In this document: piece by piece, positions 1 through 9,565 of the stretch | Layout: every line of letters begins with the position of its first letter | Numbering within the stretch: the first letter of the stretch is position 1 | NCBI RefSeq assembly: GCF_050971785.1 | Contig: NZ_JBPCCU010000006.1 | Span: 310,001 to 374,000 of the forward strand | Direction of reading: 5' to 3' | Origin: Actinomadura_E scrupuli | GTDB lineage: Bacteria; Actinomycetota; Actinomycetes; Streptosporangiales; Streptosporangiaceae | Length of the DNA: 64,000 nucleotides | Made by a program: the position numbers and the translations under genes | Notes under the pieces: model-generated | Seen by the model: only the letters and a program-made list of their open reading frames with translations | What the model was told of the DNA's origin: nothing | Databases searched by the model: none

Positions 1-1
1 C

Positions 2-3000
2 CAATCGGACACCTATGACGTCACGGGAGCCCGCACCAAGGAGATCGACCCGCTCGGCCACACCTACGCCCTCGCTTACACCACGCGCGGGCAACTGGCC
101 ACTCGTACCCTGAAGAACTGGACCGGTCACCCCGATCACCCCACCTCCGCCCAGGACCTGGTCGTCGACTCCTACGCCTACGACGACGGTGGCCGCCTCG
201 CCTCCCACACCGACTCCATGGGCCGCACCCTCACCTACACCTACTACGGCGACGACCTCCTCGCCCAGACCACCGCCACAGGTGTGAAACTCAACGGCTC
301 GACCACCACCCGCGACGTCGTGGTCGACTCCCGCAGCTACGACGGCGCCGGGCACCTCACCTCCCAGGTCACCGGCGGCGGCAAGAACCGTATCGACTAC
401 GTCTACGACGAGATCGGCAACCGCACCGCCCAGATCATCGATCCCGGTGAGCTCGCCCGTCGCACCGACTACAAACTCGACGCCGACAACAACATCGTCA
501 AGACAACCCTCACGGACAGCGCGACGGAACGGCAGGAAGTCACCTCCTACACCTTCGACCAACTACAACGGATGCTCTCCCGCACGGTGGAGAACGGCGA
601 CGAAGACCTCACCACCACCTTGACGCGAAACCAGCTCGGCGACATCACCTCCACGGTCGATCCGCGTGGCAACGCCGTCGGCGCCACCGCCGCGGACTAC
701 ACCACGACGTTGCGTTATGACCTGGCAGGACAGCTCGTTCAGGTGACCGAACCGCCGGTCCAGGTGGAACGAGGCGGAGCAGCAGCGACGCAGTCGAATC
801 CGACGCTGAAGATCGGTTACAACACTGCCGGCGAACGCACCCAGATGGCCGATCCCGAAGGCCGCCTCAAGACCATCGGTTACGACAAGGCAGGCCGGGT
901 CACCTCCCTGGCATTGCCGTCCTACACTCCGCCAGGCGGATCAGCGATCGTCCCGACGACCACGGTCAGTTACGACGCCGGCGGGCAGATCCTGCAGAAG
1001 ACCGACCCGCGTGGTAAAGCGACCACGTACGCCTACGATGCGCTCGGCAACCTCGCCCACGTCGACGAACCACAGCTCAGCACCGAGAACAGCCCCGGAA
1101 GATGGAGTTACGACCACGACGTGGCCGGGGAGCAGCTGTCGGAGACCGACCCGATGGGCGCCCGCACCGAGGCGACCTACGACGACCTGGGCCGCCAGAT
1201 CACCCAGACCGCCGTCGAACGCCACCCCTCAGCGGCCGCCTACACCACCCTCCTCACCTACGACGACGCCGGCAACCTCACCCAGGCCACCCGACCCGCT
1301 GGAGACACAACGGCGTTCACCATCAACGGCGCCGGAGAAATCACCGAGCAGACAGATCCACTCGGCAAGGTCTCCACCGTCGACCACGACCTGGCGGGCA
1401 GGGTCATCAAGACCACCGACCCCCGCGGCAGGAGCGTTGCTCAGGAGTACGACACCGCAGGTCGTATGACGGCGTCCAAAGATCTCGATACCGACGGGTC
1501 GACCTTGCGGACCCATACCTTCGGCTACGACCCCACTGGGAACCTCACCAGTAAGACCACACCCGAAGGCAAGACCAGCCAACTCACCTACGATGCTGCC
1601 GGCAACCTGACCCAACTCGTTGAGCCCGTCTCGGCGGGCAACTTCATCACCACGACCTTCGGTTACGACGCCGACGGGGAACGCACCCGCCTGACCGACG
1701 GCCGCGGCAACGCCACGATCACCACCTACAACGCACTCGGGCTCCGCGAGTCGGTCATCGAACCCTCCACCCCTGCGCACCTCGACCTGGCCAGCCGCAC
1801 CTGGACCACCACCTACGATGCCTCGGGCAACCCGATCTCCGAGGCCAAACCCAGCGGTGTCACCGTCACTCGGGTCTTCGATGAGCTAGGCCGCCTCACC
1901 CAGCAGAACGGAACCGGAGCGGCTGCCTCGACCGCTCAGAAGACCTTCGGCTACGACCTGGCTGGTAATCGGCTTCGCGTCTCCGCGCCCGGCTCCGACA
2001 TTCTCACCACCTACAACGACCGTGGTCTGCCCCTGACCACCTCCAGCCCCAACGGTGCGGGTGCCACCTTCGGCTATGACACCAACGGGCGCTTGGCCAG
2101 CCGCACCGACGCCGCCGGAACCGCCGCCTTCACCTGGAACGGCAACGACGAGCTCGCCACTACGACAGACGGCATCACCGGCGGTACGGCCACCCGATCC
2201 TACGACGACGCCGGTCGGCTGACCGGCGTCCAGTACGGCACCGGCGGAGCACAACGCACCTATACCTATGACGGCCTCGACCGTGTCAAGACCGACACCT
2301 TCACCTCGCCCACCAGCACGACCCTTGCCTCGGTCGCCTACACCTACGACAAGGACGACCACGTCACCGGCAAGACAACCACCGGCACCACCGGGGCGGG
2401 CACCAACAGCTACACCTACGACGACGCCGGACGCCTCACCCAATGGACCAATCCCTCAGGCAGCCCCACCGAGTACACCTGGGACGCCGCCGGCAACCGC
2501 ACCAAGGCCGGATCCACCACCTACATCTACGACCAGCGCAACCGCCTGACCTCCGACAGCACAGGCACCACATACACCTACACCGGACGCGGCGACCTCA
2601 AGACCACAAGCGCCGGCACCACCACCAACACCCTCACCTTCGACGCCTACGACCGGCTCATCACCGACAACGGTGTCACCAACACCTACGACGCCCTCGA
2701 CCGCCTCACCACCCGCACCCAGGGCGGCACCACCACCAAGTTCAACTACGCCACCGACCAGAACGACCCGACGGCACTCGCCACCGCAAGCGGCACCGTG
2801 ACCACCGCCTACGGCCGCGATCCTCATGGCGATCTGCTGTCAACTCGCGTTGGCAGCAGTCCCAGCCTGGTGCTCTCCGACCAGCACCAAGACCTCACCG
2901 CAACCGTCAGCCAGACAGGCGACACTCTCACCGGTTCCACCGCATACGATCCCTTCGGCGGACCCACCAGTACCACCGGCACCGCGCCAGGCCTGGGCTA

Positions 3001-4147
3001 CCAGGGCGAATACACCGACCCCACCACCGGTCGCGTCGACATGCACGCCCGCTGGTACACCCCCGGAACCGGCAACTTCACCAGCCGAGACGACTGGACC
3101 CTCCACCCCGATCCCTCGGTCCAAACCAACCACTACACGTACGCAAACGCCGACCCGCTCGGCAACACCGACCCGACAGGCCACGCCCCCTGCACCACGC
3201 ACCCTGGAGGAAGTGGAGGTGGAAGTGGTTCACTAGGCCGCAGCGCCGGCGACTGCGAGGGCGGCTACTGGTGCAACGTCAATGGCTCCATCGTCCCCTG
3301 CGGGCAAACACCTCCCGACATTCCGTGCAACCTCCGCAGCCAAACAGGTGCTGACCGAGGCTGCGTCCCCGGCGGAGGCGGCGGCGACGCCCACAACGGC
3401 GGAGGCAGCAGCAGCGGCAGCCATGGGAGCGGGAGCCATGGGAGCGGCAGCAGCAACGGCGGTGGCGGAGGCCACCACAGCCCACCGCCCAAGCCCTCAC
3501 CTGCACAGATCCAACACCAGCAGGTGGAACAAGCGCTCAACCACCCGCGCCCTCGACCAGCCACGAAGAACCCCATCACCCAAAAACAGATCAACAAACA
3601 ACGAGACGCCAAAGAAGCCGGCGTCCAGTCCGTGGGGTCGACGAACACCCCCCCAGCCCATCCCGGACTCAGTCAACCCGATCTGGGTGATACCTGTGCA
3701 GTCGGCATCTGCGCACCGGGCGATCGTGGCTTTCCCGGCTTTCCGACCTTCCCGGACCTCTCCCCGCTACGCTCAGTCCTTGAGGACGCTGGCCGCGCAA
3801 TAGGTAACTTGCTCGATTGGCTAACATTCCCGAGTAGAGCCCTGGCTGCAGTAATCATCACGATAATCATCGTCGGCATCGAAAGTATCTGGAAGCACAT
3901 CTGGGGCGAAAATCCAGTCAAGGATCCCATAACGCATGCAAACGATGGTCGTGAGGTCAAAGGATACGCGGGTCATTCGAAGAAACGTATGGCGGAGCGA
4001 GGGATTTCTGAAGACATGGTTGAGCAGACGGTGGCAAACGGAAAAAAGATGAAGGGAAACTCTCCTGGAACGAGGAAGTACAAATCCAGAAAGATGTGGG
4101 TTGTATTGAATCAGGATGGCAAGGTTGTATCGGTTGGATGGAACTGA
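2..4147 (+). CDS. RHS/YD-repeat polymorphic toxin, 5' end outside window
   Basis: The reading frame is open from the window edge, so the N terminus is missing. The visible part is a long series of YD repeats (YDxxG, TYDxxGN, DPLG patterns) that in RHS proteins form a shell around the C-terminal toxin. The RHS core boundary is visible near 2940-3185 (YDPFG, then RWYTPGTGNFTSRD, then DPLGNTDPTG). After it comes a variable tail of about 320 residues: a Cys/Gly/Ser-rich linker with GSHGSGSHGS repeats, a hydrophobic helix near 3835-3890, and a terminal DUF4258 domain (HSKKRMAERGIS, then MWVVLNQDGKVVSVGWN). DUF4258 is a RelE-like fold family proposed to act as an RNase toxin; that activity is inferred here. 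Base composition falls visibly in the last 350 bases, as expected for an exchanged toxin tip. The next gene overlaps its stop codon. Confidence 0.9.
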   Translation, partial: QSDTYDVTGARTKEIDPLGHTYALAYTTRGQLATRTLKNWTGHPDHPTSAQDLVVDSYAYDDGGRLASHTDSMGRTLTYTYYGDDLLAQTTATGVKLNGSTTTRDVVVDSRSYDGAGHLTSQVTGGGKNRIDYVYDEIGNRTAQIIDPGELARRTDYKLDADNNIVKTTLTDSATERQEVTSYTFDQLQRMLSRTVENGDEDLTTTLTRNQLGDITSTVDPRGNAVGATAADYTTTLRYDLAGQLVQVTEPPVQVERGGAAATQSNPTLKIGYNTAGERTQMADPEGRLKTIGYDKAGRVTSLALPSYTPPGGSAIVPTTTVSYDAGGQILQKTDPRGKATTYAYDALGNLAHVDEPQLSTENSPGRWSYDHDVAGEQLSETDPMGARTEATYDDLGRQITQTAVERHPSAAAYTTLLTYDDAGNLTQATRPAGDTTAFTINGAGEITEQTDPLGKVSTVDHDLAGRVIKTTDPRGRSVAQEYDTAGRMTASKDLDTDGSTLRTHTFGYDPTGNLTSKTTPEGKTSQLTYDAAGNLTQLVEPVSAGNFITTTFGYDADGERTRLTDGRGNATITTYNALGLRESVIEPSTPAHLDLASRTWTTTYDASGNPISEAKPSGVTVTRVFDELGRLTQQNGTGAAASTAQKTFGYDLAGNRLRVSAPGSDILTTYNDRGLPLTTSSPNGAGATFGYDTNGRLASRTDAAGTAAFTWNGNDELATTTDGITGGTATRSYDDAGRLTGVQYGTGGAQRTYTYDGLDRVKTDTFTSPTSTTLASVAYTYDKDDHVTGKTTTGTTGAGTNSYTYDDAGRLTQWTNPSGSPTEYTWDAAGNRTKAGSTTYIYDQRNRLTSDSTGTTYTYTGRGDLKTTSAGTTTNTLTFDAYDRLITDNGVTNTYDALDRLTTRTQGGTTTKFNYATDQNDPTALATASGTVTTAYGRDPHGDLLSTRVGSSPSLVLSDQHQDLTATVSQTGDTLTGSTAYDPFGGPTSTTGTAPGLGYQGEYTDPTTGRVDMHARWYTPGTGNFTSRDDWTLHPDPSVQTNHYTYANADPLGNTDPTGHAPCTTHPGGSGGGSGSLGRSAGDCEGGYWCNVNGSIVPCGQTPPDIPCNLRSQTGADRGCVPGGGGGDAHNGGGSSSGSHGSGSHGSGSSNGGGGGHHSPPPKPSPAQIQHQQVEQALNHPRPRPATKNPITQKQINKQRDAKEAGVQSVGSTNTPPAHPGLSQPDLGDTCAVGICAPGDRGFPGFPTFPDLSPLRSVLEDAGRAIGNLLDWLTFPSRALAAVIITIIIVGIESIWKHIWGENPVKDPITHANDGREVKGYAGHSKKRMAERGISEDMVEQTVANGKKMKGNSPGTRKYKSRKMWVVLNQDGKVVSVGWN

Positions 4148-4380
4148 TGAGCGGTCCGGTCTGGCATATTCAGTCTAATATTACGGTCGATGTGGAGGCG
4201 GATGCTCTTTACATTGAGGTCGCCGAGGGGGTCGGCGAGGGCGAGGCGGTTTCCAACGAATCGTTCGCCCTGAATACTCGCCGATCTGAGGTCGTCTTCG
4301 ATTTCGACGCCGGAGGCCGACTCCTTGGAATTGAGATCCTTGGCGTAAAAGATTTGCTTAGGCCCGGATCTGTGAAGTGA
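4147..4380 (+). CDS. DUF2283 protein, probable immunity protein for the RHS toxin
   Basis: A 77-residue protein with the DUF2283 signature: VDVEADALYIEV near the start, then VVFDFDAGGRLLGIEIL. The chosen ATG overlaps the RHS stop codon as ATGA, indicating translational coupling. An in-frame ATG nine bases upstream at 4138 is an alternative. DUF2283 genes are repeatedly found beside DUF4258 toxins and are regarded as antitoxins. Here the 3' position after an RHS tip makes an immunity role the natural reading, but this is inferred. Base composition matches the RHS tip rather than the surrounding genes, so toxin and partner probably travelled together. Confidence 0.82.
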   Translation: MSGPVWHIQSNITVDVEADALYIEVAEGVGEGEAVSNESFALNTRRSEVVFDFDAGGRLLGIEILGVKDLLRPGSVK

Positions 4381-4525
4381 TAAATCTCGTCCCTGTTGCT
4401 TCCGAGCTTGCCATCGATATTCGGCAACCCGGCACTTGGCTTCAGATATATAGCAGCGTCGGGATGCAGCACGTCCCTCGATAGTCCATTGCGGGGCGAT
4501 GCCGGAGGCCAGAGCTGCCCACCTG

Positions 4526-4555
4526 CTGGTGGTCCGTCGGACGACGGACCACCAG
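4526..4555. terminator. perfect hairpin, likely bidirectional terminator
   Basis: Two perfectly complementary 14-base arms (CTGGTGGTCCGTCG and CGACGGACCACCAG) are separated by two bases. The hairpin lies between the DUF2283 gene on the plus strand and the 3' end of the minus-strand transfer cluster, the expected place for a terminator serving both directions. There is no U tract, which is common in actinomycetes. The rest of 4381-4611 shows no convincing gene. Confidence 0.7.
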
Positions 4556-4611
4556 CGTTCACAGCCCTGTGCTGGCTGATCATGACTACGCAGGCCCGCA
4601 TGCCTCTCCGG

Positions 4612-4950
4612 TTACGGTTCAGGCCGCAGGTTCCGGCTGCCCGGCGGCGCTTCTCGGATTCGTCGCGGCGCTTGCCCTGGCGGGGTGTTCATGGCCGCGC
4701 TGATGGTCAGTGGAAAGGCGGTGGCGGCCAGCGCCGCTGGGTTGCCCGGGTCAGAGTCGGTCACGTTGGTGAATTCGCTGATGATGCCGGTGAGTTCGTC
4801 GATGAGCGTTTGATAGTCGGCAGGGTCCTGGTCGCTGGGGTTGAGGGTGTGGGCGAGTTCGAGCCAGCGCATCTGTTTGTGGATCTCGTTGAGGTGGTCG
4901 AGGGCGCTGTCCAGGCCGTCGGGCATCGCGATGGTGGTGCGGTTGGTCAT
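4612..4950 (-). CDS. small unknown protein at the end of the transfer cluster
   Basis: A 112-residue acidic, largely helical protein with no recognised domain. The start is supported by a GGAGG ribosome binding site six bases upstream of the ATG, the same arrangement as several genes of this cluster. It is the most downstream gene of the minus-strand run. The 200 bases between it and the next gene upstream (5149) hold no convincing gene. It could be an accessory transfer protein, but there is no motif to support a function. Confidence 0.6.
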   Translation of the reverse strand: MTNRTTIAMPDGLDSALDHLNEIHKQMRWLELAHTLNPSDQDPADYQTLIDELTGIISEFTNVTDSDPGNPAALAATAFPLTISAAMNTPPGQAPRRIREAPPGSRNLRPEP

Positions 4951-5148
4951 GGGTTCCTCCGTGACTTCTTCGGTTGGTTTCGGGTCGGTCGGGATGGTCG
5001 TTCAGTGGGCCGGTGTTGCCGGTCCGTGTGACCGGCCGGGGCTTGGTGGCGCCGCTGATTGTGGATATCGCGTCCGTACGGCGCTCCGTCTGGCGGTTGC
5101 CGGGCCGGCGTCGGGTGTGCCGCTGGTCGTCACCTGTTCCGAGAGGTG

Positions 5149-6711
5149 TCAGGTGCTTCGGCCGCGCGCGGGCACAGGGGTTGGTGCAGGCGGTGATGAG
5201 GACACTGTGTGAACCGGTGTGTTGATCGCCTTGGCGACGGGGACTGGGAAGGCGGCCGTGGCGAGGGCTGCCGGGGTGGGCTTGGTGCGGGCTTGGGCGC
5301 GGCGTATCAGCAGGGTGACCTGGTTGCTCAGTGCGGCCTGGGGTCGGCCTCGGCTCAGGTTGAGTACCGCGTAGCGGAGGGTGATGGTGGCCCGGTTGCC
5401 GTGGACTTGGGCTCGCTGGTAGTTGCGCAGCAGAGCTTGGGCGTCCTTTGGCTTCACGGGTCCGTACACCTCCGGCCCCTGGCCAGGTGTCGGTAGCAAC
5501 GCCCATAGTCGTCCAGCCTGGTGGGCGGTGTCGATGCCGGTGTGGTGGTGGTCGGCGACGATCCGGAAGGCATCGATAGCACGCAGGAGCGTCAGGACGA
5601 GCACGGACGCGATGGTGATGTCGGGTGCCAGCTGTCTGGTCGGGGTCAGGGTGGTTGCGGTGCGTCGGCCCGGGGTCCAGTTCGGGTCGATGTGCAGCAG
5701 GCGGCCGAGGCGGAGAACCAGGTCGTTGGCGTCGATGGCCGGTTCGCTGAACAGGGACCGAGTTTGGGTGGTCAAGTTGGTCAACTGGGTGTTGAGCAGC
5801 CCCCATCTGCGGGCCGCGTCTTGCAGTTGGTGGGCACTGGTGGAGGTCAGGGCGGCTCCTTGGTGGTGACCGAGATCGGTCAGCCGTCGGGTGAGCTGTT
5901 GCAGGAGCCGCGCGGCCAGGTGGTGGGTGATGACCGCGCGGGCGGCGGTGGCCCGCCAGGTGGTGATCGATTCTTCCGGTGGGGATTCGATGAGGCGTTG
6001 CGCGCTGGTGGTGATGCCGCGGATCGTGCGCGCGCGGTCTTCAGCGGCGGCGGGTGGTAGGCGGACGGGTAGGGCTCGTATCGCGACCGCGGCCACCGGT
6101 ACTGACGCGGGGCTAATTGTCTTCGGGGTGTGGCGGGCAGCCTCGGCGAGCAGCGCCCCGGCCTGTTTCAGGGCCGGGCTGTGGTCAGAACCGGCCTGGT
6201 CGGTGATGTGGGCGAGGCCTGCGGCGTATTTGCCGACGAGGCTGAGCAGGTGCCGGCCGGTGTCGACGTTGGCGATCACGGTGGCGGTGGGGCTGTCCCC
6301 TCGGCCGTGGGTGGTGGAGAAGTGGGTGGTGAGCAGGTCCAGGCCGCAGCCGAGGGCGTCGGCGGTGGCGCGTAACCGTAAGGCTAGGTCGCCATTTCCG
6401 GGCTCAGCCAACGCGAGGTGGCCGTTGCCAGGTTCGATAGCGGCTGCGGGGCGGGCGGCGGTGTGCGCGGCTCGGAGAAGTTCAGCGGTACGTTCCGCCG
6501 TAGGTCTGCGAGCCAGGCTGTGGCCGGGTTGCGTGGTGAAGCCGGTGGCGGTGCGGTCGGCGTAGCGGGTCAGGACGGCGGTCAGCTGGGTGAACGCGGC
6601 GATGGTGCCCGGGTCCTTCAGTTCCGCGGCGGTCGCTGGGCGGCGTAGCAGGGTCAGGGCATCGGTGAAGTGGGCGTCGGCGACGGAAGTGATCTGCCCG
6701 AACGTGGTCAT
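5149..6711 (-). CDS. unknown 520-residue protein of the transfer cluster
   Basis: A long alanine-, threonine- and arginine-rich, probably all-helical protein with no Walker motifs, signal peptide or obvious membrane segments. It contains a short internal duplication (EPGNGHLALAEPGNGDLAL, about residues 93-111). It starts only seven bases downstream of the gene at 6718-7122, so the two are almost certainly cotranscribed. No strong ribosome binding site is visible, consistent with coupling. No relaxase histidine triad or nuclease motif could be found, so a relaxase role is not supported. Confidence 0.6.
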   Translation of the reverse strand: MTTFGQITSVADAHFTDALTLLRRPATAAELKDPGTIAAFTQLTAVLTRYADRTATGFTTQPGHSLARRPTAERTAELLRAAHTAARPAAAIEPGNGHLALAEPGNGDLALRLRATADALGCGLDLLTTHFSTTHGRGDSPTATVIANVDTGRHLLSLVGKYAAGLAHITDQAGSDHSPALKQAGALLAEAARHTPKTISPASVPVAAVAIRALPVRLPPAAAEDRARTIRGITTSAQRLIESPPEESITTWRATAARAVITHHLAARLLQQLTRRLTDLGHHQGAALTSTSAHQLQDAARRWGLLNTQLTNLTTQTRSLFSEPAIDANDLVLRLGRLLHIDPNWTPGRRTATTLTPTRQLAPDITIASVLVLTLLRAIDAFRIVADHHHTGIDTAHQAGRLWALLPTPGQGPEVYGPVKPKDAQALLRNYQRAQVHGNRATITLRYAVLNLSRGRPQAALSNQVTLLIRRAQARTKPTPAALATAAFPVPVAKAINTPVHTVSSSPPAPTPVPARGRST

Positions 6712-6717
6712 TGGCGC

Positions 6718-7122
6718 TCACCTCAGCGCTTCGTGCAGGCGGCCGACGTGGATCGCCGCGTCGAGGCAGGCGATCTTGTCGGCGGTGATGGTGGTCTGTT
6801 CGGCTGCGGCGATGAGGGCTCGCGTGAGGACCTGGGCGAGGGCCGCTACGGAGCCGGCGATGTCCTGGTGAGTGGCTTGTCCCGGTGGTATGGGTGCTGG
6901 TGGCCGGGTGAGGGAGGGGGCGCGGGTCAGGGCGTCGCGGGCTTCGACGGCTTCGAACTGTGCGGTCACGTACGCGGGGAGTGCGTCGCCGTGGTCCTGT
7001 TCGGTGAGTGCCTGGGTGGTCAGGCCGGCGAGTTCCAGCCCGACGAACGCCGCGTCGAGCAGTACGGGTAGCTGGTCGGCGGTCCGGATCTTTTCGGTGA
7101 CGTGGGTGAACGGGTCGTTCAT
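6718..7122 (-). CDS. small unknown protein of the transfer cluster
   Basis: A 134-residue protein beginning MNDPFTHVTEKIR. The ATG at 7122 is chosen over the longer frame because it has a GGAGG ribosome binding site at proper spacing and the sequence upstream is Pro/Thr-rich with no coding character. The sequence is helical with many Ala, Leu and Gln residues and no recognised domain. It shares its start context with the gene ending at 4612, suggesting a common transfer-cluster translation signal. Confidence 0.6.
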   Translation of the reverse strand: MNDPFTHVTEKIRTADQLPVLLDAAFVGLELAGLTTQALTEQDHGDALPAYVTAQFEAVEARDALTRAPSLTRPPAPIPPGQATHQDIAGSVAALAQVLTRALIAAAEQTTITADKIACLDAAIHVGRLHEALR

Positions 7123-7267
7123 GGTTCCTCCGTGTGGATCGTGATAGTTGGTCCTGGTCGGACGTGGTGTCGTGAGTTCGGTGCTGCACTGCGGCACAGC
7201 GGGAGCGTCGAGGGTTGGAGTCGGCGAGCCGGATGCGGCTGCAGTTTCGTGGACGGGACGCTTGGTG

Positions 7268-7960
7268 TCAGACGGCGTTCTGGATGGCGCGGACCTCCAA
7301 GGCAAGGTTCAGGGCCTTGGTGAGCAGGCAGGTCTGGACGGATGCCCGGATGCAGGCGGCTTCGTCGCGGGGGTCGTCGGCCTGGTCGGCGGATTCGACC
7401 AGTACCAGCACCAGCACCTCGGTGAGGTTGAGCAACTCGGCCAGCACCGTGTGCTCCTCGGCCTCCGCCGCCCCTGCTGGGCGCGGTGAGCCGAACAGCC
7501 AGAACACCGACGGCGCCCGGGAAAGAGCGGCGCGAGCCGTACCGGCGTGCGACAGGGCGCGGGTCAGGTGCGGTAGCCGGTTGGGTGCGGCCGACCTGAT
7601 CAGGCCTCGCAAGGCGCCGTCCACGACCCCCAGGCCCTCGTAGGCCATGGACAACTGGCCCGGGAACGGCTTCCAGTGAGGCAAGTGCGCCGCGGCCTCC
7701 CGGAGCGCGGGGATTGGGGGCTGCCTGAACCATTCTGGATCCCGAGGTCGGGACTGGTCATGGCCGTAGGGCCCAGGTGAAGGACTGGCGGCATCGGTAC
7801 CGATATAGCGGGCGTCGGTGTGGCGACCCGGACCGGTGAGTGAGCCGACGGCCGGCTCGGCAGGTACGTCGTTGGTACGGCGGCTGCGGGCACGGCCGTG
7901 CGAACGTGGGTGGTGGATCGGCGTATGCGCGGTGGGCTCGGTGGTGCTGGGCTCGGACAT
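7268..7960 (-). CDS. unknown 230-residue protein of the transfer cluster
   Basis: The N-terminal 75 residues are low complexity (Pro, Ser, Thr, Arg) and probably disordered. The remainder is a predicted helical domain containing a run of hydrophobic residues (TEVLVLVLVESAD) that looks like an amphipathic core helix, not a membrane span. A strong GGAGG site precedes the ATG. No family was recognised. It lies within the minus-strand transfer run, 67 bases from the gene upstream. Confidence 0.55.
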   Translation of the reverse strand: MSEPSTTEPTAHTPIHHPRSHGRARSRRTNDVPAEPAVGSLTGPGRHTDARYIGTDAASPSPGPYGHDQSRPRDPEWFRQPPIPALREAAAHLPHWKPFPGQLSMAYEGLGVVDGALRGLIRSAAPNRLPHLTRALSHAGTARAALSRAPSVFWLFGSPRPAGAAEAEEHTVLAELLNLTEVLVLVLVESADQADDPRDEAACIRASVQTCLLTKALNLALEVRAIQNAV

Positions 7961-8027
7961 GGTCGTCCTCCGGAGAGTGGTGTGCGGCCGAGGGTGGCGT
8001 GCGTTCGGAACATGGGCGGGGGCAAGA

Positions 8028-8915
8028 TCAAGAACTGGCTGTATGTCCCCGTGAATCGGGCTTTCTCACGTGCGGTCGGTCACTGTTGCCGGTGGTGAGG
8101 TCGGCTGCCGGTACCCCGGCGGACAGCGGCCGGGGGAAGCCCTGGGCGGCCAGCCGGGCAGGGTGGATGGCCTCCGGTGAGGCTGCTTCGGGGTCGAGTA
8201 CCTGTCGGCGTACGGCGTCGGCGATGGCGGGTCGCAGGCTGGCCATGACCCGGTCGACTCCAGTACCGGCCCATGAGCCCAGGGCATCGGCGAGTCGGGC
8301 CCGGTCTATGACGTCAGCGCTGTTCGGTTGCAGGCCGTACTGGCGGTCAGTGTGCATACGGGCAGCGGTGGCCACCAGTCGGTCCTCGACCTCCCGTACT
8401 CCGGTGACGAGTGTGGTGTCGACGAGGCGGACGGAATGGAACGTGTCGGCGGGCTCCAGCTGGGTTGCGGCGATCTCTTGAGTACCTGCCATGCCGGGGA
8501 AGCGGACGGTGCACAGATCGCTGCCCCACTCCGACGGGCGGGAGGAGACGACGATGCCGCGCATTGGCACGCCCAGGCGCCCTTCGTCCAGGACGCTGTC
8601 GGCGCTCGGCTGCACCAGGGCGCCGTTGGGGAAGTGAGTGTGCAGGCTCCTGGTGAGCGGGGTGGCTCGTAGTTCGGTGAGCTCGTCGGCGTGGAGCTCG
8701 CGGGCGGCCATCAGCGCCCGCTCGAAGTCGACGCCCTGGTAGTCGGCGTAGTGCTGCAGGTCGTTGAGCAGCGACCGCAGCATCACATCGGAGTCCTCGT
8801 ACCCGTGGCGGTGGGTGATCGGCTGGCCGGGGAAGGCGCGCTGCTCGTAGGCGTCCAGGGCGTGGGCGGCGTTCTCGACCTGTTCGGCGATGCCGGCGGT
8901 GGGGTCCTCGGTCAT
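8028..8915 (-). CDS. unknown protein coupled to the DUF4913 gene
   Basis: A 295-residue protein starting MTEDPTAGIAEQ. The start is set by an ATGA overlap with the stop of the DUF4913 gene; the longer open frame upstream is only the shadow of that gene. The N-terminal third is helical and acidic. The middle contains a beta-rich stretch (MRGIVVSSRPSEWG, then LCTVRFPGMAGTQEI) that may be a small SH3-like barrel. No family was recognised. Tight coupling suggests that it works with the DUF4913 protein. Confidence 0.62.
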   Translation of the reverse strand: MTEDPTAGIAEQVENAAHALDAYEQRAFPGQPITHRHGYEDSDVMLRSLLNDLQHYADYQGVDFERALMAARELHADELTELRATPLTRSLHTHFPNGALVQPSADSVLDEGRLGVPMRGIVVSSRPSEWGSDLCTVRFPGMAGTQEIAATQLEPADTFHSVRLVDTTLVTGVREVEDRLVATAARMHTDRQYGLQPNSADVIDRARLADALGSWAGTGVDRVMASLRPAIADAVRRQVLDPEAASPEAIHPARLAAQGFPRPLSAGVPAADLTTGNSDRPHVRKPDSRGHTASS

Positions 8916-9334
8916 GCCTGCACCTCCCCGCCCGTGGTGTGGTCGGTGTCGTCCCACCAGTCCGGTGGTGGTGGGGTGACGGTGGCCTGGTGCGGGTCGA
9001 GGTGTTCGGTCTCGGTGCACTGGTAGAACGGGCCGCGTGGGCCGAGCAGGATGGGCAGCTGGTGGTCGAGGTGGTCGCGGTACCAGATCCCGACCCCGGT
9101 GGATCCTTGTAGTCGCAGGGCTTCCCAGGCGTACCACAGGGCGGTGAATCGGGAGATGGCCTCGGCGTGCTGCCACCACTGTGCGCACCAGCGGAACTCT
9201 CCGCCGAGGGTGCGTTTGTACATCAGCACGAAGTGGTCGTTCACCCAGTCGGTGACGGTCGGGTACAGCGGGTCGGGCAGTTTCGCCGGCTCAGCAGCGG
9301 CGTCGGTGGCGTCGGTGGTGGTGTTGCTGGTCAT
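8912..9334 (-). CDS. DUF4913 family protein
   Basis: A 140-residue protein with the DUF4913 hallmark: a WVNDHFVLMYKR segment, then WCAQWWQHAEAISRF, then ALWYAWEALRL and WYRDHLDHQLPIL. This tryptophan-rich family is found almost only in actinobacterial conjugative elements and plasmids, next to the same coupling ATPase and SCO6880-type genes seen here. Its molecular role is unknown. A GGAGG site precedes the ATG. The 230 bases upstream, before the coupling ATPase stop, carry no well supported gene. Confidence 0.85.
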   Translation of the reverse strand: MTSNTTTDATDAAAEPAKLPDPLYPTVTDWVNDHFVLMYKRTLGGEFRWCAQWWQHAEAISRFTALWYAWEALRLQGSTGVGIWYRDHLDHQLPILLGPRGPFYQCTETEHLDPHQATVTPPPPDWWDDTDHTTGGEVQA

Positions 9335-9565
9335 GGGCCCTCCAGGGGCATGTCGGTGAAGTCGTCAAGGGGCCAGTCCTTTCTGGGGTTGGGTGTTGTG
9401 GTTCCGGATGTGAGGCTCGGGTGGAGTCCCGGGCTGGAGTACGAGTTCTGCGGTTGAGGTACGGGGCGGCGGGCATCACCGCGAGCTTCATCGGGGCCGG
9501 TCGGGCCGGAGGAGTTCCCGTCGTCCGGCTGGTCGGGCTCGGGAGCCCGGTTGGGTGCCCCCTGG

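Noticed and set aside
3410..3475. Short direct repeats around the GSHGSG segment
   Set aside because: Explained by the low-complexity linker of the RHS protein.
3784..4611. Possible additional genes in the lower-GC end of the RHS region and in 4396-5031
   Set aside because: Frames are without start signals or family motifs; the hairpin at 4526-4555 lies inside the largest one.
5149..6711. The 520-residue unknown as a relaxase
   Set aside because: No His triad, catalytic Tyr context or nuclease motif could be found.
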